A DNA stretch of 7,204 bases. Source: Gammaproteobacteria bacterium (GTDB taxonomy: Bacteria; Pseudomonadota; Gammaproteobacteria; SZUA-140). Positions 1 to 5,264 of the stretch are shown here, piece after piece (the first letter of the stretch is position 1; every line of letters starts with the position of its first letter). The translations under genes were made by a program, and so were the position numbers. Where the stretch lies: the NCBI GenBank assembly GCA_026994735.1, contig JALWQD010000123.1, forward strand, positions 1 through 7,204, read 5' to 3'. The notes below the pieces were generated by a model. It saw only the letters and a program-made list of their open reading frames with translations, was not told where the DNA came from and did not search any database.

Positions 1-1
1 C

Positions 2-724
2 GTTGACACCTGGTGGCAGACCGAAACCGGCGCCAATATGATCGCCCCCGTACCCGGTGTAACAGCAACCAAACCCGGCTCTTGCACCCTCCCCCTACCC
101 GGCATTGCTATGGATATAGTTGATGAAAACGGCGATCGCATCGAAGAAGCTAATGAAGGCGGCTTTCTTGTCGTAACAAAACCCTGGCCCTTCATGTTAC
201 GGACGATATGGGCTGATGATAGCCGTTATATCGAAACCTATTGGCAACGCTTCAAGAATCGCTATTACCTTGCCGGAGACAGCGCCCGTCGCGACAAGGA
301 TGGCTATTTCTGGATCATGGGTCGTATCGACGATGTCCTCAATGTTTCCGGCCACCGCCTAGGCACAATGGAAATCGAATCGGCCCTCGTGGCCCATAGA
401 GAAGTAGCCGAAGCGGCTGTCGTCGGCCGCCCGGATGAGCTCAAGGGAGAATCCGTCTGTGCCTATGTCGTCCTCAAAGGAGCGCGACCTGCAGGCGGTA
501 TTGATGAGGCCCTGACTGCTGACTTACGCGCCTGGGTCAGTAAAGAAATTGGCCCCATTGCCAAACCGGATGAGATTCGTTATGCCGATAACCTGCCTAA
601 AACCCGATCAGGCAAGATCATGCGCCGTCTGTTGAAACTGATCGCCCGTGGCGAAGCAATCACCCAGGATACTTCGACGCTGGAAAATGCCGATATTCTT
701 GAGCAGCTACAGGGAAAATCCTGA
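2..724 (+). CDS. acs: Acetyl-CoA synthetase (AMP-forming), C-terminal part, 5' truncated by window edge
   Basis: This is the last 240 codons of acetate-CoA ligase, which makes acetyl-CoA from acetate, ATP and CoA through an acetyl-AMP intermediate in the cytoplasm. The reading frame is open from base 2 and begins inside the adenylate-forming A5 motif DTWWQTETG. It continues through the aspartate that binds the AMP ribose (GDSARRDKDGY, fragment residues about 92-102), the hinge and C-terminal domain stretch GRIDDVLNVSGHRLGT, and the A10 motif PKTRSGKIMRR. The catalytic lysine of A10 is encoded at 614-616; in this family it is the site reversibly acetylated by Pat-type enzymes and removed by CobB, so such control is likely here by homology. 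The rest of the protein, roughly 400 residues by comparison with E. coli Acs (652), lies left of the window. The C-terminus ends normally at TGA. I see no clear terminator downstream. The identification is very secure; propionyl-CoA synthetase is a less likely alternative. Confidence 0.96.
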   Translation, partial: VDTWWQTETGANMIAPVPGVTATKPGSCTLPLPGIAMDIVDENGDRIEEANEGGFLVVTKPWPFMLRTIWADDSRYIETYWQRFKNRYYLAGDSARRDKDGYFWIMGRIDDVLNVSGHRLGTMEIESALVAHREVAEAAVVGRPDELKGESVCAYVVLKGARPAGGIDEALTADLRAWVSKEIGPIAKPDEIRYADNLPKTRSGKIMRRLLKLIARGEAITQDTSTLENADILEQLQGKS

Positions 725-947
725 GTCATCATTGATGCCGGGACAGCAGACAACGATAGATATCGCTGGCGGCATGCGCTGCAAGTCATGCAGGCAAGGG
801 CGAGTAGTCCGTGTTTTTGATGGAAGGGAAGAAGGCAGAGACATTGTTAAGGCAACCATGTCAAGCACGACGCTCCCGTAAAGTGGCCAATAGCGTGCGC
901 AAAACGGGACGCTCACAGAAGAAAGAAGCCGTTCCACATAAGGGGGC

Positions 948-980
948 GTTTTTGCAACAGGATGTGCAAAAACAATCCTG
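948..980. repeat. Two overlapping, mutually exclusive inverted repeats
   Basis: GTTTTTGCA at 948-956 is perfectly repeated in inverse as TGCAAAAAC at 965-973, with an 8-base loop. CAGGAT at 958-963, inside that loop, is perfectly inverted as ATCCTG at 975-980. The second pairing would need the first hairpin's 3' arm to lie in its loop, so the two simple hairpins compete or form a pseudoknot-like fold. This is seen directly in the sequence. A role (transcript end, RNA switch, protein site) is not established; the AT-rich stem without a following T-run is poor for an intrinsic terminator. Confidence 0.6.
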
Positions 981-1027
981 ATGCAGTGACGCCATTGCTT
1001 GCCAAAGAAAGCATAAGGGAAAACGAT

Positions 1028-1036
1028 TGGTATAAT
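1028..1036 (+). promoter_or_regulatory. Candidate extended -10 promoter (TGGTATAAT)
   Basis: A consensus -10 hexamer TATAAT (1031-1036) is preceded at the right distance by the extended -10 element TGn (1028-1030). Sigma70 promoters with this combination can work without a good -35, and none is seen about 17 bases upstream (AAAGCA at 1008-1013). Initiation would be expected near 1043, giving a rightward transcript that runs antisense into the 3' end of the DUF302 gene. No well-supported + strand gene lies downstream; a 49-codon frame from ATG 1071 has no Shine-Dalgarno. It is a motif match only. Confidence 0.4.
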
Positions 1037-1103
1037 AAACTAGCCGCCAGGGGAAACCGCTCGCAGACACATGATTGCTTTCTCCGCAAATCCCTTCGCA
1101 GCC

Positions 1104-1556
1104 CTACTCATCAGTGGCTGCCGTGGCAAACTGCGCCAGCACTCCCGATATCTTGTTAATCATCCCATTGCAATGCTTGATATTATGACGCCTGGCCAAA
1201 TAGCGGGGGTCATTATATGAAAACCACACCTGTCCTTCTTCATCTTCCCAGATAAGCGCTTTTTGTGGTAAATCGATAGCAACACTTTGACGGCATTGCA
1301 TCAGTAGCGTCCCTACTTTTGGGTTTCCAAAAATCACTAGCTCGGTTGGCCGCAACTGCTTGCCAACCTGCATGGCACCATCACTGTGACTAATGCTTGC
1401 AAATAGCGTCATACCTTTAGATTTTAATGATGCCTGCAGACGTGCCACCGTCTTGTCGACACTAAAAGAGCTCTTGATAGTGATCAGCCCATCATCAGCA
1501 CTCGCGGTGGACGAAAACAAAAAGAACAGCAATAACCAAAAAATAAATAGGCGCAT
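1104..1556 (-). CDS. Exported DUF302 domain protein
   Basis: A 150-residue protein. Residues 1-20 form a signal peptide: MR, a hydrophobic core rich in Leu and Phe, then ASA just before DDG, a good signal peptidase I site, so the mature protein should be periplasmic. The mature part matches the DUF302 family: GLITIKSSFSVDKT near the start, then FGNPKVGTLLMQ, then DLPQKALIWEDEEGQVWFSYNDP and RRHNI. The family has no settled biochemical role and is frequent in sulfur-oxidising and other respiratory proteobacteria, so I assign no function. Two cysteines in the mature chain (about C88 and C129) could form a disulfide. The start is the ATG at 1556, supported by GAGAAGG a few bases upstream and by the signal peptide; an in-frame GTG at 1589 would add 11 residues and is less likely. 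TGATATTCT (complement of 1590-1598) is a weak candidate extended -10. The gene stands alone. Confidence 0.85.
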   Translation of the reverse strand: MRLFIFWLLLFFLFSSTASADDGLITIKSSFSVDKTVARLQASLKSKGMTLFASISHSDGAMQVGKQLRPTELVIFGNPKVGTLLMQCRQSVAIDLPQKALIWEDEEGQVWFSYNDPRYLARRHNIKHCNGMINKISGVLAQFATAATDE

Positions 1557-1816
1557 AAAAAACCTTCTCAACAACGTCACAGGAAACACAGAATATCATG
1601 CTCTGGCAACATCATTGGACATGTGAATTTGACAAAATACCGATATGAACGCCTCGGTTACGCGGCAGCGAATTCCTTTTGCCGCCATCGCCCTGCATCC
1701 GCCCCGTCTTCGCAAGACATGGCCCACTTTGCGGCCTCGTCAGCTCGTCAAGGCTGCCTCAATGAGTCGCAACCATGAGCAGGCGATTAGTGCATCGAGA
1801 ACCTGCGACCAGATAA
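1557..1816. other. Spacer between the DUF302 gene start and the tRNA terminator
   Basis: The stretch should hold the promoter and leader of the DUF302 gene (reading left). It has TTGCCA and TTGTCA hexamers on the - strand but no well-spaced -10 partner. A 6-bp inverted repeat GCGGCA/TGCCGC lies at 1662-1667 and 1680-1685. I see no convincing gene: one long frame on the + strand crosses both tRNA genes and is best explained by chance. I looked for a third tRNA (a leuZ equivalent) and found none. Confidence 0.5.
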
Positions 1817-1841
1817 CAAAAAGCCCGCACATGGCGGGCTT
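1817..1841 (-). terminator. Rho-independent terminator of the tRNA-Gly/tRNA-Cys unit
   Basis: Read on the - strand, an 8-bp perfect stem AAGCCCGC/GCGGGCTT (arms 1834-1841 and 1821-1828) with a 5-base loop is followed directly by five T (1818-1822, the last two overlapping the stem base). It lies about 25 bases after the 3' CCA of the Cys tRNA, so it ends that unit. On the + strand the same stem is followed by GATGG and then six T, so weak activity in the other direction is possible. Confidence 0.9.
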
Positions 1842-1866
1842 GATGGTTTTTTCACTCCAACTTCAA

Positions 1867-1940
1867 TGGAGGCTGGGGTCGGAATCGAACCGGCGTCCAC
1901 GGCTTTGCAGGCCGCTGCATAACCACTCTGCCACCCAGCC
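1867..1940 (-). tRNA. cysT: tRNA-Cys (anticodon GCA)
   Basis: A 74-nt gene including the encoded CCA. The acceptor stem GGCTGGG/CCCAGCC pairs over all 7 bp. The anticodon loop CTGCAAA sits on the stem GCGGC/GCCGT, giving GCA at the complement of 1906-1908. The T arm contains GGTTCGATTCC. The discriminator base is U73 (complement of 1870), a major identity element for cysteinyl-tRNA synthetase, which agrees with the anticodon. It is the second gene of a Gly-Cys unit and is followed by a terminator. The cysT name follows the single Cys tRNA of E. coli, which lies in the comparable glyW-cysT-leuZ operon. Confidence 0.97.
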
Positions 1941-1962
1941 AATGGCTTTCATGCGAATATTA

Positions 1963-2008
1963 TGGCCGGGAGAGGCCACGCAAGAAGTGCAGATTTGCCA
2001 GTTCTGCA
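1963..2008 (-). repeat. Paired hairpins in the tRNA-Gly to tRNA-Cys spacer
   Basis: The 74-base spacer between the two tRNAs (1941-2014) has two perfect inverted repeats: TGGCC/GGCCA at 1963-1967 and 1974-1978 with a 6-base loop, and TGCAGA/TCTGCA at 1988-1993 and 2003-2008 with a 9-base loop. They may be read as transcript structure between the two mature tRNAs, where RNase E and 3' exonucleases usually process such precursors; that role is inferred. Confidence 0.5.
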
Positions 2009-2014
2009 GTTATT

Positions 2015-2089
2015 TGGAGCGGGAAACGAGATTCGAACTCGCGACCCCAACCTTGGCAAGGTTGTGCTCTACCACTGAGCTATTCCCGC
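2015..2089 (-). tRNA. tRNA-Gly (anticodon GCC)
   Basis: A 75-nt gene including the encoded CCA. The acceptor stem GCGGGAA/TTCCCGC pairs over all 7 bp. The D arm reads AGCTCAGTGGTAGAGC. The anticodon loop is TTGCCAA, giving GCC at the complement of 2055-2057, and the T arm contains GAGTTCGAATCTC. The discriminator is U73, as usual for bacterial tRNA-Gly. It is the first gene of the unit, starting about 9 bases after the predicted transcription start. It is equivalent in position to E. coli glyW, but E. coli has several identical Gly-GCC genes, so I leave the symbol open. Confidence 0.97.
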
Positions 2090-2105
2090 TCTGTAACGGC
2101 CCGCT

Positions 2106-2134
2106 ATTCTCCATTCAGCGCCCCTCTCTGTCAA
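2106..2134 (-). promoter_or_regulatory. Sigma70-like promoter of the tRNA-Gly/tRNA-Cys unit
   Basis: On the - strand a consensus -35 TTGACA (complement of 2129-2134) is followed after exactly 17 bases by GAGAAT (complement of 2106-2111), a 4/6 match to TATAAT. The bases after it read AGCGGGCCG, a GC-rich discriminator as found in stable RNA promoters under stringent (ppGpp/DksA) control. Transcription should start near 2098-2099, about 10 bases before the Gly tRNA. A 5-bp inverted repeat CCCCT/AGGGG (2121-2125 and 2134-2138) overlaps the -35 element. Confidence 0.8.
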
Positions 2135-2186
2135 GGGGTGGAAGCGATTAACTGGATACTTTTTTCTCTACGCCCGTTTTCTCCTG

Positions 2187-3056
2187 TCAGGCAGCAAAGA
2201 TCCGACGTATGGCCTGAATCTCGGCATGGGCGTTATGCATTGCCTCAATACTTCCTTCCGGTGTCAGCTCAAGATTGGAGAATGCGCTGAAATTACTCCA
2301 ATCAAGACGACTATGGGGATGTTTGGTGCCTATATGGCTCAACAAATTAGCCACTGTAACAACATCGAGCAAGCTTGGGTCGCTCTTTTCCTCGCACAAA
2401 AAATCCTCATGCTTGCGCACCACGGCCAATAATTCATCAGAAAAATTCCAGCTCGCGAGAACCATTTCACCGACGCGCCCATGGAGAATCATCAGCAGCC
2501 GGGCAAGGCCTTTTTCATCATCGAGCAAGCCCGTTACACAGCTGGCATATTCAACGATGGGTAACTTGCCGATATCATGAATCAAACCGGCCAGCATGGC
2601 TTGCTCCGGATCGAGATTAGTATGCTGTGAGGCGAGGACATGACTCAAAGCGGCAACATGCACACTATGCTTCCAGATCTGTTGCAGAAGGCGGTGTTTA
2701 CTACGACTATTGGCCTCCACCGAGACCGTATAAAGTTGTTCGACGGCATAACTGGTAACAATACTGAGTACCGAGGACATGCCAAGACGGGTAACAGCCG
2801 ATTTCAAATCCTTAATAATACTTGTCCCTCGCGCCAAAGGACTGTTACTGGCACGAATTATCCGCGAACCCAACACAGGATCAAGGGCAACCAGCTGAGT
2901 CACTTCCTTTGAAGTGATATTATCTTTTGCCAGCAACTGTCTTGCGCGTACAGCAACCTCGGGCAAAGATGGCATAATCACGCGCTGCGTTCGGATATCC
3001 TCGATCAGGTCGTGCCAGAATCGTTCTATCTGAGGTGATACCTTTGTTGATGACAT
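2187..3056 (-). CDS. HDOD domain protein (single-domain, HD motif retained)
   Basis: A 289-residue soluble protein made almost wholly of one HDOD domain, a relative of HD phosphohydrolases found in bacterial signalling and motility regulators. Seen in the sequence: MPSLPEVAVRARQLL (from residue 28), the LDPVLGSRIIRASNSP helix pair (58-73), SAVTRLG (87-92), and LAGLIHDIGKLP (155-166). Many HDOD proteins have lost the metal site, but here H160, D161 and the following GK are present, with further histidines at 192 (LHGRVGE) and 216 (RKHED). Whether it binds metal or hydrolyses anything is not known. There is no signal peptide, membrane segment, or attached receiver, GGDEF or EAL domain. The start is the ATG at 3056, with AGGA about ten bases upstream. 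The gene is divergent from mltF and sits 97 bp upstream of the tRNA unit; I see no terminator in between, so some read-through into the tRNAs is possible. Function is unassigned beyond a likely regulatory role. Confidence 0.9.
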   Translation of the reverse strand: MSSTKVSPQIERFWHDLIEDIRTQRVIMPSLPEVAVRARQLLAKDNITSKEVTQLVALDPVLGSRIIRASNSPLARGTSIIKDLKSAVTRLGMSSVLSIVTSYAVEQLYTVSVEANSRSKHRLLQQIWKHSVHVAALSHVLASQHTNLDPEQAMLAGLIHDIGKLPIVEYASCVTGLLDDEKGLARLLMILHGRVGEMVLASWNFSDELLAVVRKHEDFLCEEKSDPSLLDVVTVANLLSHIGTKHPHSRLDWSNFSAFSNLELTPEGSIEAMHNAHAEIQAIRRIFAA

Positions 3057-3169
3057 TATTATGGTTTCCTGAGCGCTGTCCGTTATACATAATCGAAGCT
3101 GTTCCGTTTTCGTTCAGCAACGATACGGGAATATTATTCTTTAGCGGCAGGTGAGCAAGCATCCTGAGT
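3057..3169. promoter_or_regulatory. Divergent promoter region between the HDOD gene and mltF
   Basis: These 113 bases must hold the promoters of both flanking genes. Rightward, TATTAT at 3132-3137 (5/6 to TATAAT) would start transcription about 25 bases before mltF, but no good -35 accompanies it. It lies in a near-palindrome GAAT/ATTC (3129-3139). Leftward, TATAAC (5/6, within the reverse complement around 3082-3090) is the best -10, again without a clear -35. Two imperfect direct repeats, GCTGTCCGTT at 3075-3084 and GCTGTTCCGTT at 3098-3108, are spaced 23 bases apart, about two helical turns, and could be regulator sites. Weak -35 boxes fit with activator dependence, but this is inference. 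Confidence 0.45.
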
Positions 3170-4651
3170 ATGGACACAGCAGTATCAGAGTCCCGTTTTC
3201 CACTCGAAAGCGGTAAAAATGGCAATGAAAAAGAGGGGTACTCGCTACCGCTGTTATTGCTTATCGCCTTTTTTATACCCGGGACGCTGATTCTTTATAT
3301 TCTCGATAGCCGGCCGCAGGCAGTATTGACGCAGATACGTAACAGTGGCGTGCTGACGGTACTGACCCGCAATGCGCCGACAACGTATTTTGAAAGCCAG
3401 AGTGGGCTGGATGGCTTTGAGTACCGCCTGACGCAGGCCTTTGCCGCTCACTTGGGCATTAATGAAGTTCGTTACATCGTCCATGACAATACCGATACCA
3501 TTACCCGCGCCCTGCTCCGGGGAGAGGGCCAACTGGCCGCAGCCGGTATCACCCGCTTGCCAGCACGCGAACGCATTGCTCTTTTTGGCCCCACCTATAT
3601 GGCTGTCCGTGAGCAACTGGTTTGTAATCGGGATGTCCGTCCGCGCCCGGTTCCACTGAAACGTCTGCCGGGACTGCGACTGCAGGTAGCCAGTGGTACC
3701 AATTATATCAGCACGCTGATCAACCTGCGCCGCCGGATTCCCGCTCTGGGCTGGCAAATTTCTGCTGATCAATCGACAGAACAGATCCTTGCCAAGGTCG
3801 CTTCGGGCAAGCTCGATTGTACGATTGCCGATTCAAATATTATTCGCATCAATCAGCGTTACTACCCGGAGCTGGTCATTGCCCACGACTTGACACCATC
3901 CCAGGCTCTCGGCTGGATGATTCCTGAAAATGCACATGGCCTGCGTTCAGTCCTTGCCAAATGGTTTCGAATGATTCAGGACAACGGCGAACTACAGCGC
4001 ATCATGGATGCCAGTTATGGTCATTTACCCTCGTTTGATTTTGTCGATATTCGCGCCTTCAAACGCCGCATCAAGAGTCGCCTGCCTCGCTATCAGCCAC
4101 TCTTCATCGATGCGGCAGCAAAACACAGTCTGCCGTGGACACTGATTGCAGCCCAGGCTTACCAGGAATCACACTGGAACCGCCTCGCCCGTAGTCCGAC
4201 AGGCGTCCGTGGCATCATGATGCTGACAAGAACCACGGCCAGATCACTCGGCGTCAATAACAGGCTCGACGCCCATCAGAGCATTCCTGCGGGTTCAGCC
4301 TATCTGAAAAACCTGCTTGAACGCATTCCTGAAAGTGTCGAAGGGGAAGACCGCATATTATTCGCTCTGGCCGCTTATAATATTGGCCTGGGACATATTC
4401 GCGATGCGCGGCTATTGGCCCTGAAACTGGGTTTCAAGGCCGATACCTGGCGTAACCTGAGCAAGGTTCTGCCCCTCTTGACCCAGCGCCGCTACTACCG
4501 GAAATTGCGTCATGGCTATGCCCGTGGTCCGGAAGCGATTAACTATGTCCAGCATATCCGCAACTATCAGTCGATCCTGAATCAGCATTTGCTGACATTG
4601 CGTGCACGAGAACAACAAAAAAGAGCCGGCCTGGTTGCGTCGCAGGCCTGA
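3170..4651 (+). CDS. mltF: Membrane-bound lytic murein transglycosylase F
   Basis: A 493-residue enzyme that cleaves the MurNAc-GlcNAc bond of peptidoglycan without water, leaving 1,6-anhydro-MurNAc ends. Domain order: a short hydrophilic N-terminal tail, one membrane segment (about 26-44), a solute-binding-protein-family-3 module (about 55-290, starting LTQIRNSGVLTVLTRN), and a C-terminal family 1 SLT domain (about 305-470). The catalytic glutamate is E333 in QAYQESHWN. Other SLT motifs are SPTGVRGIMML (342-352), FALAAYNIGLGHI (398-410) and HGYARGPEAINYV (448-460). The order and length match E. coli MltF (518). There is no lipobox, so anchoring is by the membrane segment or an uncleaved signal. 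The start is ATG 3170: a stop at 3152-3154 closes the frame upstream. The only nearby Shine-Dalgarno-like run, AGGTGAG (3149-3155), is rather far away, so initiation may be weak. It is probably the first gene of an operon with the DedA-family gene 14 bp downstream. Confidence 0.95.
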   Translation: MDTAVSESRFPLESGKNGNEKEGYSLPLLLLIAFFIPGTLILYILDSRPQAVLTQIRNSGVLTVLTRNAPTTYFESQSGLDGFEYRLTQAFAAHLGINEVRYIVHDNTDTITRALLRGEGQLAAAGITRLPARERIALFGPTYMAVREQLVCNRDVRPRPVPLKRLPGLRLQVASGTNYISTLINLRRRIPALGWQISADQSTEQILAKVASGKLDCTIADSNIIRINQRYYPELVIAHDLTPSQALGWMIPENAHGLRSVLAKWFRMIQDNGELQRIMDASYGHLPSFDFVDIRAFKRRIKSRLPRYQPLFIDAAAKHSLPWTLIAAQAYQESHWNRLARSPTGVRGIMMLTRTTARSLGVNNRLDAHQSIPAGSAYLKNLLERIPESVEGEDRILFALAAYNIGLGHIRDARLLALKLGFKADTWRNLSKVLPLLTQRRYYRKLRHGYARGPEAINYVQHIRNYQSILNQHLLTLRAREQQKRAGLVASQA

Positions 4652-4665
4652 GGCCACAGGAAATC

Positions 4666-5250
4666 ATGGAATGGGCACGCCAGGTTGTCGAACAGTACGG
4701 CTACTGGGCCGTCTTTATCGGCACTTTTATCGAAGGTGAAAGCGTCTTTATTGCCGCGGCGGCATTAACGACAACCGGCCTGCTGGAACCTTATCGACTG
4801 ATCCTTGTTGGCGCCTGTGGTGCCTTCATCGGCCATCTTGTTTTTTTTGCCATTGGCCGTCTCAGCGGCAAGCGGCTCTTTCAGCATTTTCCTGTCCTTA
4901 ACCGCCATCGACATCACGCCGAGAAGATATTCAATGACCATGCTGGCTGGTCTGTCTTTATTTTCCAGTACCTCTACGGTACACGTATGATTGCCGCCAT
5001 ACTATTCGGCACATCAAACATTGCCTTCTGGCGTTTCTGCGCCCTACAGATTGTCAATTGCATCAGCTGGGCAGCGATCATTTTTAACGTCGGTCGCTTA
5101 CTGGGTATGGCTGCCATGGCGATTATGGAAGAATTCGGCATCATTGGTCTACTAATCGCTCTCGCCAGCATTCTCCTCATCATCGTCATTAGTTATCGAC
5201 GCTTGCATCTGCAGAAAGCACCACCAAGCCGGAAGAATAATCGCCGTTAA
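4666..5250 (+). CDS. DedA-family (VTT/SNARE-associated) membrane protein, YohD-like
   Basis: A 194-residue inner-membrane protein with several hydrophobic segments (about 13-38, 44-66, 97-115, 122-147 and 157-177) and a basic C-terminal tail. The DedA pattern is visible: QYGYWAVFIGTFIEGE with acidic residues E23 and E25 in the re-entrant region, GAFIGHLVFFAIGRLSGKRL (52-71), and the YLYGTRM segment (102-108) with R107. Family members are tied to membrane potential, drug and pH tolerance, and undecaprenyl phosphate or phospholipid flipping; which applies here is unknown. Compared from memory with E. coli YohD, two polar positions differ: the Asp of the GD pair is H57, and the first Arg of the later Arg motif is Q101, which may mark a divergent subgroup. 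The start is ATG 4666 with AGGA five bases upstream. It follows mltF by 14 bp, so co-transcription is likely, and it converges with uup. Confidence 0.9.
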   Translation: MEWARQVVEQYGYWAVFIGTFIEGESVFIAAAALTTTGLLEPYRLILVGACGAFIGHLVFFAIGRLSGKRLFQHFPVLNRHRHHAEKIFNDHAGWSVFIFQYLYGTRMIAAILFGTSNIAFWRFCALQIVNCISWAAIIFNVGRLLGMAAMAIMEEFGIIGLLIALASILLIIVISYRRLHLQKAPPSRKNNRR

Positions 5251-5264
5251 CCCGCGCTAGGGTT
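5249..5264. repeat. Small inverted repeat spanning the convergent stop codons
   Basis: AACCC (5249-5253) is inverted as GGGTT (5260-5264) around a 6-base loop. The repeat starts inside the stop codon of the DedA-family gene (TAA, 5248-5250), and the uup stop (complement of 5257-5259) lies in the loop. Neither side has a T-run, so it is at best a weak bidirectional transcript end. It is the only hairpin seen between the two convergent genes. Confidence 0.4.

Larger units (their letters stand above)
725..1103. other. 379-bp intergenic stretch between acs and the DUF302 gene
   Basis: I find no convincing protein gene here on either strand: the short open frames have no good ribosome binding site, no recognisable domain, and several run into acs. 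It does hold small perfect inverted repeats: CGATA/TATCG at 754-758 and 761-765, CTGCA/TGCAG at 779-783 and 789-793, and the overlapping pair at 948-980 listed separately. An extended -10 promoter motif lies at 1028-1036. None of the hairpins is GC-rich and followed by a T-run, so none is a clear acs terminator. The stretch could be 3' untranslated sequence, a small RNA locus, or decayed sequence. Confidence 0.6.

Noticed and set aside
779..793. CTGCA/TGCAG hairpin as a LexA-type operator or acs terminator
   Set aside because: The spacing between CTG and CAG is 9, not the 10 of the enterobacterial SOS box, and no T-run follows the short stem.
648..937. Short overlapping open frames on both strands at the end of acs (one with a CKSC motif)
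   Set aside because: They overlap the acs coding end in other frames, have no Shine-Dalgarno or recognisable domain, and the CxxC is a single chance-level motif.
962..1159. A 65-codon open frame on the + strand across the acs/DUF302 gap
   Set aside because: There is no ribosome binding site, the composition looks random, and it overlaps the DUF302 gene antisense.
1867..2089. tRNA genes as an integration site for a mobile island
   Set aside because: I found no integrase gene and no repeated tRNA 3' end in the window. The flanking genes look like ordinary chromosomal genes.
1645..2151. A 168-codon open frame on the + strand
   Set aside because: It crosses both tRNA genes antisense and the terminator. 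Its translation contains the usual chance peptide from antisense tRNA (ESNRRPRLCRP, ERETRFELATPT), a well-known false annotation.
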